A program made the translations under genes and the position numbers. From positions 1-5,610 of the forward strand of contig JAPLTZ010000128.1 of the NCBI GenBank assembly GCA_026397895.1: a DNA stretch of 5,610 bases, in the 5' to 3' direction. Positions 1 through 5,610 of this stretch are shown here, piece by piece (positions within the stretch are counted from its first letter, which is position 1; each line of letters opens with the position of its first letter). The DNA comes from Verrucomicrobiota bacterium. GTDB taxonomy: Bacteria; Verrucomicrobiota; Verrucomicrobiia; Limisphaerales; JAFMIX01. The notes beneath the pieces were generated by a model. The model had not been told where the DNA came from and searched no databases. It saw only the letters and a list, made by a program, of their open reading frames with translations.

Positions 1-1
1 A

Positions 2-244
2 ATCTGCCTTCCTATGGCATCGTTCGCCGGGGACGCCAAGAAGGCGGAGGCAGCCAAGCCTTATCCGCTTCAAACCTGCCTCGTCTCCGGCGAGAAGCTC
101 GGCGAGATGGGCAAGCCATTCATCTACACCCACGAGGGCCGCGAAGTCCGGTTCTGCTGCAAGAACTGCCTCAAGGACTTCAAAAAAGACCCCGCCAAGT
201 ATCTGAAGAAACTCGACGAGGCCGAAAAAGCCGCCAAGAAATAG
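2..244 (+). CDS. Small secreted YHS/TRASH-like metal-binding protein, 5' partial
   Basis: The reading frame is open to the left edge, so the true start is probably upstream. The ATG at 14 has no Shine-Dalgarno sequence before it, and the residues around it (ICLPMASFA, then GDAKK) look like the end of a signal peptide with cleavage after the SFA. Counting from that Met, the mature part has the motif TCLVSGEKLG (Cys22) and then RFCCKNC (Cys48, Cys49, Cys52), followed by a Lys-rich KDFKKDPAKYLKKL helix. Paired Cys motifs of this type, with the FxxDPxKYL ending, are typical of YHS/TRASH-like domains, which bind soft metals such as copper. The location, just upstream of a CusBA pair, supports a periplasmic copper-binding or sensing role, but the exact function is inferred. 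The stop is TAG at 242-244. The gene is probably cotranscribed with the next one, which starts 57 bases downstream. Confidence 0.8.
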   Translation: MCLPMASFAGDAKKAEAAKPYPLQTCLVSGEKLGEMGKPFIYTHEGREVRFCCKNCLKDFKKDPAKYLKKLDEAEKAAKK

Positions 245-287
245 ACCGGGAAAACCAAAATCCGGCTTGGCACAACGCGGGACTCGT

Positions 288-294
288 GAGAGGG
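288..294 (+). promoter_or_regulatory. Ribosome binding site of the CC-motif gene
   Basis: The purine run GAGAGGG ends 7 bases before the GTG at 302. It is the clearest Shine-Dalgarno-like site in the window and decides the non-ATG start of the small CC-motif gene. Confidence 0.55.
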
Positions 295-301
295 TGACAT
301 T

Positions 302-619
302 GTGAAACAGGCATTCGCCATCTGGTTCGCGCTCGTGCTGGCCTTGGGCCAGCCGCTGGCGGCCGGCATCGCATTGTGCGCTACTGCCAGCGCATCGCCC
401 TGCTGCGATTGCGGCGGCAAGATGAAATGCTGCGTCGGCAAAGCCGGCAATGCCGACCGGGCTCCACCGCCGCCCAGAAAGATTTTCAAGCCGCGCTCTG
501 GCTCGTCGTCCATGCGACCGCCTCGGTCGCCGCGCCCGACAATCGCGTCGCCGCGACCTCCGTCGCCCCCGCCTCCGCCCGCGCTGTTCCGCTCTTCACG
601 CGGGACTGTGCCTACCTGA
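302..619 (+). CDS. Small secreted CC-motif protein, probably frameshifted
   Basis: The start is GTG at 302, chosen because a good ribosome binding site (GAGAGGG, 288-294) lies 7 bases upstream and because it opens directly into a signal peptide (MKQAFAIWFALVLALG, about residues 1-32). A Cys cluster follows: PCCDCGGKMKCCVGK, with Cys34, 35, 37, 43 and 44. This suits binding of Cu(I) or another soft metal in the periplasm. After about residue 53 the frame becomes low-complexity Pro/Arg/Ser sequence, which is what an out-of-frame GC-rich stretch looks like. The +1-numbered frame from 475 to 624 instead gives a natural-looking C-terminus (AQKDFQAALWLVVHATA ... LFTRDCAYLI). I recall small proteins beside verrucomicrobial copper genes with a similar hydrophobic segment and a terminal CxxLI. 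The as-read product is 105 aa; adding one base near 464-474 would give about 107 aa. Function unknown; metal binding is inferred from the Cys pairs and the neighbours. Confidence 0.6.
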   Translation: MKQAFAIWFALVLALGQPLAAGIALCATASASPCCDCGGKMKCCVGKAGNADRAPPPPRKIFKPRSGSSSMRPPRSPRPTIASPRPPSPPPPPALFRSSRGTVPT

Positions 620-624
620 TTTGA
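475..624 (+). pseudogene. Displaced C-terminal part of the CC-motif gene
   Basis: This segment lies in a different frame from the GTG start at 302 and has no credible start of its own: the first in-frame ATG, at 376, lies inside the signal peptide and Cys-cluster coding region. It encodes about 49 residues, beginning QKDFQAALWLVVHAT, passing through an Ala/Val-rich stretch, and ending PLFTRDCAYLI before TGA at 622-624. The balanced composition and distinct terminal motif contrast with the Pro/Arg-rich competing frame. I read it as the original C-terminus of the upstream gene, displaced by a one-base loss in the CCACCGCCGCC run. Sequencing error and real mutation are both possible. Confidence 0.5.
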
Positions 625-755
625 TCTGGCTCGTCCCGCACGCAGTGTGCCCGCGTCCGGCGCACACTTGAGCGGACGAGGTGTGTTCACGGTTGCCCAG
701 ACCAGCACCTTGTCGGCTCTTCACCAAAATTTCGGTCGGGGCAACAAATCAAATC
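625..755. other. Non-coding gap between the CC-motif gene and cusB
   Basis: These 131 bases hold the hairpin at 644-668. They also hold the right arm (GTCCCGC, 633-639) of a weaker inverted pair whose left arm, GCGGGAC (600-606), lies inside the preceding gene. I see no convincing -35/-10 pair. A G-rich patch (GGTCGGGG, 734-741) lies about 14 bases upstream of the cusB ATG and is at best a poor ribosome binding site. An in-frame ATG at 681 would add 25 residues to CusB, but these would precede the signal peptide and are not protein-like, so I treat them as untranslated. Confidence 0.5.
644..668 (+). terminator. GC-rich hairpin after the small gene; possible terminator or attenuator
   Basis: AGTGTGC (644-650) and GCACACT (662-668) are perfect inverted copies. 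Inside them, CCG (651-653) can pair with CGG (658-660) across a one-base bulge, leaving a four-base loop. The hairpin begins 20 bases after the TGA at 622-624. No T-tract follows, so it is not a classic intrinsic terminator. It could slow or stop transcription between the small genes and cusBA, or stabilise an mRNA end. The role is inferred. Confidence 0.3.
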
Positions 756-2474
756 ATGAAAAGAATTTTTACCGCCGTCATAATCCTGGCCGCCGCGCTC
801 GGCGTCGCCAGCCACCATTCCCTTGCCGAAACAGCCGATCACCCCCACGAAGGCGGGCCGGTCGCGCAGCTCTACACCTGCGGCATGCACCCGCAGGTCA
901 TCCAAAACCAGCCCGGCAACTGCCCCATCTGCGGCATGAAACTCACCCCCATGCGCAGCGAAGCCGTCGCCAGTTCCGCCATCACCATTGACCCCGTCAC
1001 CGTGCAGAACATGAACTTCCGCTCCGAAGCCGTGAAGCGCGGCGCGCTGCGACGAACCATCCGCACCTACGCCACGATTGAATTCGACGAAACGCACATG
1101 ACCGACGTCACCACCAAATTCGGCGGCTGGGTGGAAAAACTTTACGCCGACACCACCGGCCAGCAGGTGCACCGCGGCGACCCGTTGTTCGAGCTTTATT
1201 CGCCGGAGTTCTACAAGATGCAGCGCGAAATGATGGCCGCCGAAGTGTCCGCCGCGTCCATGCCCGGCGCCTACGGCGTGCTCAAATCCGCCGCGCGCTC
1301 CAACCTCATCGCCCTCGGCGTCCCCATCGAGCAGGTTCTGGAAATTGAAAAAAACCGCCGCTACACCACCAACTTCACCGTCACCGCGCCGCAGGACGGA
1401 TTCCTCGTCGAAAAAATGGTCGTGCAAGGCCAGCAGGTCGAGGCCGGCATGAAACTCTACCGCATCGCCGACCTCGGCACCGTCTGGGCACAGGCGCAGA
1501 TTTATGAACAGGACCTGCCGTTCGTCACGCTTGGCCAGGAAGCCAGCGTCAGCCTCTCATACCTGCCCGACCGCAAATTTCGCGGGCGCGTCACCTACAT
1601 CTACCCGACCGTGGACGAGAAAACCCGCACCGCAAAAATCCGCATGGAATTCCACAACCCGGGCTATCTGCTCAAGCCCGGCATGTTCGCCACCATGGAA
1701 TTGCGAGCCGAACTCGCGGGCGACGCCGTGCTCGTGCCCGACTCCGCCGTGTTGCGCAGCGGTGAGAAGAACACCGTGTTCGTCGCGCTTGAAGGCGGCA
1801 AGTTCGAGCCGCGCACCGTCGCGCTCGGCCCGCGCGGCGCGGGCAATGTCTATCAAGTCTTGAACGGCCTGAACGAAGGCGAACGCGTCGTCACCTCCGG
1901 CCAGTTCATGCTCGATTCCGAAAGCCAGTTGCGCGAAGCCATCGCCAAGATGATGGGCGCGAACCCGACTGCCCCGACCGCGCCCGAATCGGCGTCACCC
2001 GCCGCCGCGCCCGCCGCCGACGCCAAGGCGATTTACATCTGCCCGATGCCGGAGCACGTCTCGATCCAATACGACCACGCCGGCAAATGCCCGCTCTGCG
2101 GCATGACGCTCGTGCCGGTGAGCGCCGCCACGCTGGGAAAAATCCAGCCCGGCGGCCTGGTCGAATACTACGCGTGCCCGATGACCGCCGATTGCCCGAA
2201 GCCCGGCCACGGCGACGCGCATTTCGATAAACCCAGCAGGTGTCCCGTCTGCGGCATGACGTTGATTCCCGTGATGGCGACAGAAGCCAAAGCCAGCGCA
2301 ACGAGCGAAACTGCCTTGCCAAAGCTCTACACCTGCCCGATGGCGTCGCACGCGGATGTGGTTTCCGACAAGCCCGGCGACTGCCCCAAGTGTGAGATGA
2401 AACTCGTGCCGACCAGCGAAGTCGGGCACGGCAAAATTGCCGAAGCGAACTGGATCAAAGCGCACCAGCATTAA
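756..2474 (+). CDS. cusB: CusB-type RND efflux periplasmic adaptor with four heavy-metal-binding modules
   Basis: This is the membrane-fusion subunit that would link the CusA pump to an outer-membrane channel and pass on periplasmic Cu(I)/Ag(I). The ATG at 756 is chosen over the in-frame ATG at 681 because it starts a clean signal peptide (MKRIFTAVIILAAALGVA, likely cleavage after Ala24). The protein is 572 aa. An HMBD module lies at residues 40-65 (YTCGMHP ... CPICGMKLTP). The adaptor core follows: the first lipoyl half near 122-150 (FGGWVEKLYADTTGQQV), a helical hairpin around 150-205, the second lipoyl half near 208-240 (APQDGFLVEKMVVQGQQV), then beta-barrel and membrane-proximal domains to about 395. 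A Pro/Ala linker (about 402-425) leads to three more HMBD modules at 427-454, 472-505 and 525-552, and a tail ending AHQH. E. coli CusB is about 400 aa and lacks the Cys-rich modules. cusA starts 15 bases after the stop, so the two are very likely cotranscribed. Confidence 0.93.
   Translation: MKRIFTAVIILAAALGVASHHSLAETADHPHEGGPVAQLYTCGMHPQVIQNQPGNCPICGMKLTPMRSEAVASSAITIDPVTVQNMNFRSEAVKRGALRRTIRTYATIEFDETHMTDVTTKFGGWVEKLYADTTGQQVHRGDPLFELYSPEFYKMQREMMAAEVSAASMPGAYGVLKSAARSNLIALGVPIEQVLEIEKNRRYTTNFTVTAPQDGFLVEKMVVQGQQVEAGMKLYRIADLGTVWAQAQIYEQDLPFVTLGQEASVSLSYLPDRKFRGRVTYIYPTVDEKTRTAKIRMEFHNPGYLLKPGMFATMELRAELAGDAVLVPDSAVLRSGEKNTVFVALEGGKFEPRTVALGPRGAGNVYQVLNGLNEGERVVTSGQFMLDSESQLREAIAKMMGANPTAPTAPESASPAAAPAADAKAIYICPMPEHVSIQYDHAGKCPLCGMTLVPVSAATLGKIQPGGLVEYYACPMTADCPKPGHGDAHFDKPSRCPVCGMTLIPVMATEAKASATSETALPKLYTCPMASHADVVSDKPGDCPKCEMKLVPTSEVGHGKIAEANWIKAHQH
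873..950 (+). other. HMBD module 1 (N-terminal) of the adaptor
   Basis: Residues 40-65 carry YTCGMHP, then CPICGMKLTP, giving Cys42, Met44, His45, Cys56, Cys59 and Met61. This is the typical heavy-metal-binding domain found at the N-terminus of many CusB/CzcB adaptors and copper P-type ATPases. It lies just after the signal peptide, where E. coli CusB instead has its metal-binding methionines. Confidence 0.85.
2034..2117 (+). repeat. HMBD module 2 of the adaptor
   Basis: Residues 427-454 carry YICPMPEH, then CPLCGMTLVP, giving Cys429, Met431, His434, Cys445, Cys448 and Met450. It is the first of three C-terminal copies and follows directly after the Pro/Ala linker. Confidence 0.85.
2169..2270 (+). 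repeat. HMBD module 3 of the adaptor, with an expanded loop
   Basis: Residues 472-505 carry YACPM, then CPVCGMTLIP, giving Cys474, Met476, Cys496, Cys499 and Met501. The stretch between the Cys pairs is several residues longer than in the other copies and adds Cys480, His485 and His489 (DCPKPGHGDAHF), possibly extra ligands. Confidence 0.82.
2328..2411 (+). repeat. HMBD module 4 of the adaptor, slightly diverged
   Basis: Residues 525-552 carry YTCPMASHADV, then CPKCEMKLVP, giving Cys527, Met529, His532, Cys543, Cys546 and Met548. Glu replaces the usual Gly in the CxxCGM motif, but all three Cys and both Met residues remain, so metal binding is still plausible. Confidence 0.82.
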
Positions 2475-2489
2475 GCCGAAAGAACTTTT

Positions 2490-5400
2490 ATGCTCACGCG
2501 CATCATAGATTTTTCGCTCAAGAACAAGTTCATCGTCCTGCTCGCGACGCTGGCGCTCACGCTTGGCGGCCTCTACGCGGTGAAAAACATCCCGCTCGAC
2601 GCCATCCCAGATCTCTCGGACGTGCAGGTCATCGTCTATACCGAGTGGCCGGGCCAAGCGCCGCAGATCGTGCAGGACCAGGTCACGTATCCGCTCACGA
2701 CCAAGATGCTGAGCGTGCCTAAGTCAAAGGTCGTGCGCGGTTATTCGTTTTACGGCTTCAGCTTCGTTTACGTCATCTTCGAGGACGGCACTGACCCGTA
2801 TTGGGCGCGCAGTCGCGTGCTCGAATACTTGAGCAGCATCAGCGGTCAGCTTCCCAAAGGCGTGACGCCGTCGCTCGGCCCGGATGCAACCGGTGTTGGT
2901 TGGGCGTTCATGTATTCGCTCAACTCCACGAACCGCAGTCTCGCCGAACTTCGCTCGATGCAGGACTGGTATTTGAAATATCAACTCGCGTCCGTCGAAG
3001 GTGTTTCCGAAGTCGCGAGCGTCGGCGGTTTCGTGAAGCAATATCAAGTCACGGTTGACCCGACCAAACTGCGCGCCTACGGCATCCCGATTTCCGAAGT
3101 CGAAATGGCCATCCGCCGTAGCAATGGCGAAGTCGGCGGGCGTTCCATCGAGATGGGCGAGAAGGAATTCATCCTCCGCGCTCGCGGCTACGTGCAGAAC
3201 CTCTACGACCTCCGCAATATCTCCGTCGGCATGGGCATGAGCGGCACGCCGGTGCTGCTCGGGCAGGTCGCAAACATCCAACTCGGCCCGGACATGCGAC
3301 GTGGCATCGCCGAATGGAACGGCGAAGGCGAAACCATCGGCGGCGTGGTCGTAGTGCGCTACGGCGCGAATGCGCGGCAGGTGATTCAGGATGTGAAGAA
3401 GAAGCTCGATACCGCGATGAAAGCGCTGCCGCCCGACGTGCAAGTTTCAATCGCCTACGACCGCACCGCGCTCATCGGTCGCGCGGTGAAGACGCTCGAA
3501 GAAAAGTTGATCGAGGAAAGCATCGTCGTTGCAATCGTGTGCCTCGCGTTTCTGCTGCACCTGCGCAGCGCGCTCGTGGCCATCATCATTCTGCCGCTGG
3601 CGGTGCTGGCTTCGATGCTCGTCATGTATGGGCAAGGCATCAGTTCCAACATCATGTCGCTCGGCGGCATCGCCATCGCCATCGGTGCGATGGTGGACGC
3701 CGTCATCATCATGATCGAGAACGCGCACAAGCATCTCGAACACGACGCCGGCAAAAAGCCGCACTGGCAGATCATCCGCGATGCCGCCGTGGAAGTCGGC
3801 CCGACGCTCTTTTACTCGCTACTCGTCATCACCGTGTCGTTCATTCCCGTGTTCACGCTGCAGGCGCAGGAAGGCCGGATGTTCAAACCGCTCGCGTTCA
3901 CCAAGACGTATTCCATGGCGGCGGCGGCGCTGCTGTCCATCACGCTCGCGCCGGTGCTGATGGGGTTTTTCATTCGCGGCAAAATTCCGAAGGAGGAAAA
4001 AAATCCCATCAATCGCTTTCTCATCTGGCTTTACCATCCGGTGATTGATTTCGTCATCATATGGCGCAAGGCCATCATCCTGCTCGCGGTGGTGAGTGTG
4101 GTGTGGGTTTTCTTTCCGTGGAATCGGCTCGTGACGAATCATCTGCCGGACGGCGGTGCAAAAACTTTAGCTGTTCGCGCGGGAAAACTTTTCCCCTACC
4201 AGAACCTCGGTTCGGAATTCATGCCGCCGTTGAACGAAGGCGATCTGCTTTACATGCCAACGACGTTCCCCGGCATCTCGCCCACCAAGTCGCGCGAAAT
4301 CCTCCAGCAGACCGACAAGATCATCAAAACTTTTCCCGAAGTCGAAACCGTGTTCGGCAAAGTCGGCCGCGCCGAAACCGCCACCGACCCCGCGCCGATG
4401 GACATGATCGAGACGACCATCCGCCTCAAGCCGGAAACCGACTGGCCCGTCGTGGACATCCGCGACATGGACGGAAAAATTATCGCGCACCGTCGCCGCA
4501 CGCAGGATGAGCTCGCCGACGCGATGAATGCCGCCATCCAGTTCCCCGGCCTCAACAATGCATGGACGATGCCCATCAAGACGCGCATTGACATGCTTGC
4601 CACCGGTATCAAAACGCCCGTCGGCATCAAGGTCGCTGGGCCGGATTTGCAGGAACTGGAGCGCGTCGCGTCGGAGATCGAGGCCGTGGTGAAGACCGTG
4701 CCCGGCACGTTGAGCGCGTATGCCGAGCGCGTGATGGGCGGCAACTTCATCGAGTTCCACATCAACCGCGACGAGATCGCTCGCTACGGTTTGCGCATCG
4801 CCGACGTGCAGGACGTGCTCGAAGTCGCGCTCGGTGGGATGCCGCTCACGACGACGGTTGAAGGTTTGGAACGTTACTCGATCAACCTGCGTTATGACCG
4901 CGACTTTCGCGAGAACTTGGAATCGTTGCGCGAAATCATCGTGCCGACGCCGGCGGGCGCGCAAGTGCCGCTCGGTCAGTTGGCCGAAATCAAAGTCGTG
5001 CGCGGGCCGATGGGCATCAAGAGCGAGGGCGCAGTGCCGAACGCGTGGATTTATGTGGACGTGAAAGGCGTGGACATCGGCACGTTCGTGACGATGGCGC
5101 AGCGGGCCGTGAACGAGGCCGTCGCCAAAAGCACGGTGAAATTGCCGCAGGGCTACAACATTTTCTGGAGCGGCCAGTTCGAATATATGGTGCGCGCGCA
5201 GCAACGGCTCATGCTCGTCGTGCCGCTCACATTGCTCATCATCGTGCTCATCATTTATCTCAACACCAAGTCGCTCGTGAAGACCGCCATCGTGCTGCTC
5301 GCCGTGCCGTTCTCGCTCGTCGGCGCGTTCTGGGCGTTGCACATCCTGGGCTACAACTTGAGCGTGGCCGTGTGGGTCGGCCTCATCGCGCTCGCCGGAC

Positions 5401-5610
5401 TCGACGCGGAAACGGGCGTGGTGATGTTGCTCTATCTGGACTTGGCCTACGAACAATGGCGCAAGGACGGCAAAATGAATTCCGTCACCGACCTGCGCGA
5501 CGCGATCTATCACGGCGCGGTGCTGACCGTCGGCCCCACCACCGATGCAGAGCAGTACACGTACTCGGTGGTGTGGCTCGCCTACGGCGTGGCACTGCTG
5601 CTGTTCGGCA
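2490..5610 (+). CDS. cusA: CusA-type heavy-metal RND efflux pump, 3' partial with anomalous end
   Basis: This inner-membrane proton-driven pump would export Cu(I)/Ag(I) through CusB and an outer-membrane channel. The ATG at 2490 begins MLTRIIDFSLKNKFIVLLA, the standard RND N-terminus; there is no strong ribosome binding site (GAAAGAAC at best). The frame is open to the window edge (1040 codons). TM1 lies near 7-31, TM2-TM4 near 345-411, TM5-TM6 near 437-490, TM7 near 529-546, and TM8-TM10 near 908-982. From memory of E. coli CusA, the metal triad M573/M623/M672 corresponds to M589, M639 and M702, with E641, R699 and K708 also kept. Channel Mets M389 and M401, TM4 relay Asp D403 and TM10 relay Glu E974 are present. 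Two insertions relative to E. coli are seen: residues 548-573, and about 14 residues between M639 and M702. After residue 1012 the sequence no longer matches CusA; the relay lysine position is Thr1017 and TM11-TM12 are not seen. Confidence 0.93.
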   Translation, partial: MLTRIIDFSLKNKFIVLLATLALTLGGLYAVKNIPLDAIPDLSDVQVIVYTEWPGQAPQIVQDQVTYPLTTKMLSVPKSKVVRGYSFYGFSFVYVIFEDGTDPYWARSRVLEYLSSISGQLPKGVTPSLGPDATGVGWAFMYSLNSTNRSLAELRSMQDWYLKYQLASVEGVSEVASVGGFVKQYQVTVDPTKLRAYGIPISEVEMAIRRSNGEVGGRSIEMGEKEFILRARGYVQNLYDLRNISVGMGMSGTPVLLGQVANIQLGPDMRRGIAEWNGEGETIGGVVVVRYGANARQVIQDVKKKLDTAMKALPPDVQVSIAYDRTALIGRAVKTLEEKLIEESIVVAIVCLAFLLHLRSALVAIIILPLAVLASMLVMYGQGISSNIMSLGGIAIAIGAMVDAVIIMIENAHKHLEHDAGKKPHWQIIRDAAVEVGPTLFYSLLVITVSFIPVFTLQAQEGRMFKPLAFTKTYSMAAAALLSITLAPVLMGFFIRGKIPKEEKNPINRFLIWLYHPVIDFVIIWRKAIILLAVVSVVWVFFPWNRLVTNHLPDGGAKTLAVRAGKLFPYQNLGSEFMPPLNEGDLLYMPTTFPGISPTKSREILQQTDKIIKTFPEVETVFGKVGRAETATDPAPMDMIETTIRLKPETDWPVVDIRDMDGKIIAHRRRTQDELADAMNAAIQFPGLNNAWTMPIKTRIDMLATGIKTPVGIKVAGPDLQELERVASEIEAVVKTVPGTLSAYAERVMGGNFIEFHINRDEIARYGLRIADVQDVLEVALGGMPLTTTVEGLERYSINLRYDRDFRENLESLREIIVPTPAGAQVPLGQLAEIKVVRGPMGIKSEGAVPNAWIYVDVKGVDIGTFVTMAQRAVNEAVAKSTVKLPQGYNIFWSGQFEYMVRAQQRLMLVVPLTLLIIVLIIYLNTKSLVKTAIVLLAVPFSLVGAFWALHILGYNLSVAVWVGLIALAGLDAETGVVMLLYLDLAYEQWRKDGKMNSVTDLRDAIYHGAVLTVGPTTDAEQYTYSVVWLAYGVALLLFG
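5526..5610 (+). other. Tail that does not fit CusA; resembles a DUF2339-type membrane protein
   Basis: CusA proteins continue YHGAVL with RVRPK, then MT and a Gly/Met-rich TM11 region. Here the frame instead reads YHGAVL, TVGPTTDAEQYTYS, VVWLAYGVALLLFG. The relay lysine and both flanking arginines are gone. A pattern of GPxxDAExYxYS followed by WLxxGxxLLxxG is what I recall from DUF2339 integral membrane proteins, where a similar HG or QGxxL word can precede it. That makes a join at a short shared word plausible. The frame stays open, so the join is in phase. The family assignment is from memory and rests on about 28 residues. Confidence 0.45.

Noticed and set aside
2..244. CusF-type copper chaperone
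   Set aside because: CusF is a small beta-barrel that uses His, Met and Trp ligands. This protein has a TC...CCxxC layout with a Lys-rich helical end, which fits a YHS/TRASH-like fold.
124..708. Minus-strand ORF of 194 codons across the two small genes
   Set aside because: It is Gly/Arg-rich low-complexity sequence antisense to two genes with signal peptides and Cys motifs; a composition artefact.
681..755. ATG at 681 as the start of the adaptor gene
   Set aside because: It would put 25 Arg/Pro/Cys-rich residues before an otherwise clean signal peptide. The ATG at 756 fits an exported protein.
691..755. A sigma-70 promoter before cusB
   Set aside because: TTGTCG (710-715) and CAAAAT (725-730) look suggestive, but the spacing between them is 9 bases, far from 17. 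No better pair was found.
687..1427. Minus-strand ORF of 246 codons antisense to cusB
   Set aside because: His/Gly/Asp-rich shadow with no domain, overlapping strong CusB motifs on the + strand.
3314..4048. Plus-strand ORF of 244 codons in an alternate frame of cusA
   Set aside because: Arg/His/Ala-rich sequence typical of an out-of-frame read; it overlaps the conserved TM2-TM6 region of cusA.
4167..5513. Long minus-strand ORF of 448 codons
   Set aside because: It lies wholly antisense to cusA, is full of His, Asp, Arg and Val in the pattern of reverse-read GC-rich codons, and has no recognisable domain. The + strand shows clear RND motifs throughout.
1..5610. CRISPR arrays, tRNA/rRNA genes, insertion sequences
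   Set aside because: No regularly spaced repeats, no RNA-gene-like segment and no transposase motif or flanking terminal repeats were seen by eye.

Overview
This window holds part of a copper/silver detoxification cluster, read entirely on the + strand. In order it contains: the 3' end of a small secreted Cys-rich (YHS/TRASH-like) protein gene; a small secreted CC-motif protein gene that appears to be frameshifted; a CusB-type periplasmic adaptor carrying four heavy-metal-binding (HMBD) modules; and a CusA-type RND pump that runs off the right edge. The DNA is GC-rich (roughly 60% by eye), with long antisense shadow ORFs. The protein styles (the YPLxTCxVSGExLG small protein, the short CC-motif protein ending in a CAYLI-like tail, and CusA with an AGLDAETGV motif) suggest an environmental Verrucomicrobiota or a related PVC bacterium. 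That placement is from recollection of family style, not from a search.

Layout. Positions 1-244 are the truncated YHS-like gene, and what remains of its N-terminus looks like the end of a signal peptide. Positions 302-624 are the CC-motif gene: the start, signal peptide and Cys cluster are in one frame, while the plausible conserved C-terminus is in another, which implies one missing base near 464-474. Positions 625-755 are non-coding and hold a GC-rich hairpin. Positions 756-2474 encode the adaptor (572 aa). After a 15-base gap, the pump gene starts at 2490.

How the genes fit together. The pump keeps the three periplasmic methionines of E. coli CusA (M589, M639, M702 here), so Cu(I)/Ag(I) export is better supported than Zn/Co/Cd. 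The adaptor bridges the inner-membrane pump to an outer-membrane channel that is not in this window. Its four Cys-rich modules and the two small secreted Cys-rich proteins would give the periplasm several metal-binding sites that could buffer or hand over metal.

The most unexpected observation is at the right edge. The pump follows CusA through residue 1012 (nt 5525), then changes to sequence that does not fit CusA. The proton-relay lysine is missing, and the tail resembles a DUF2339-type membrane protein. This looks like a chimeric junction at a short shared word, either an assembly error at a contig end or a genuine recombination. I see no wholly new system here. The novelty lies in the four-module adaptor, the frameshifted small gene and this junction.
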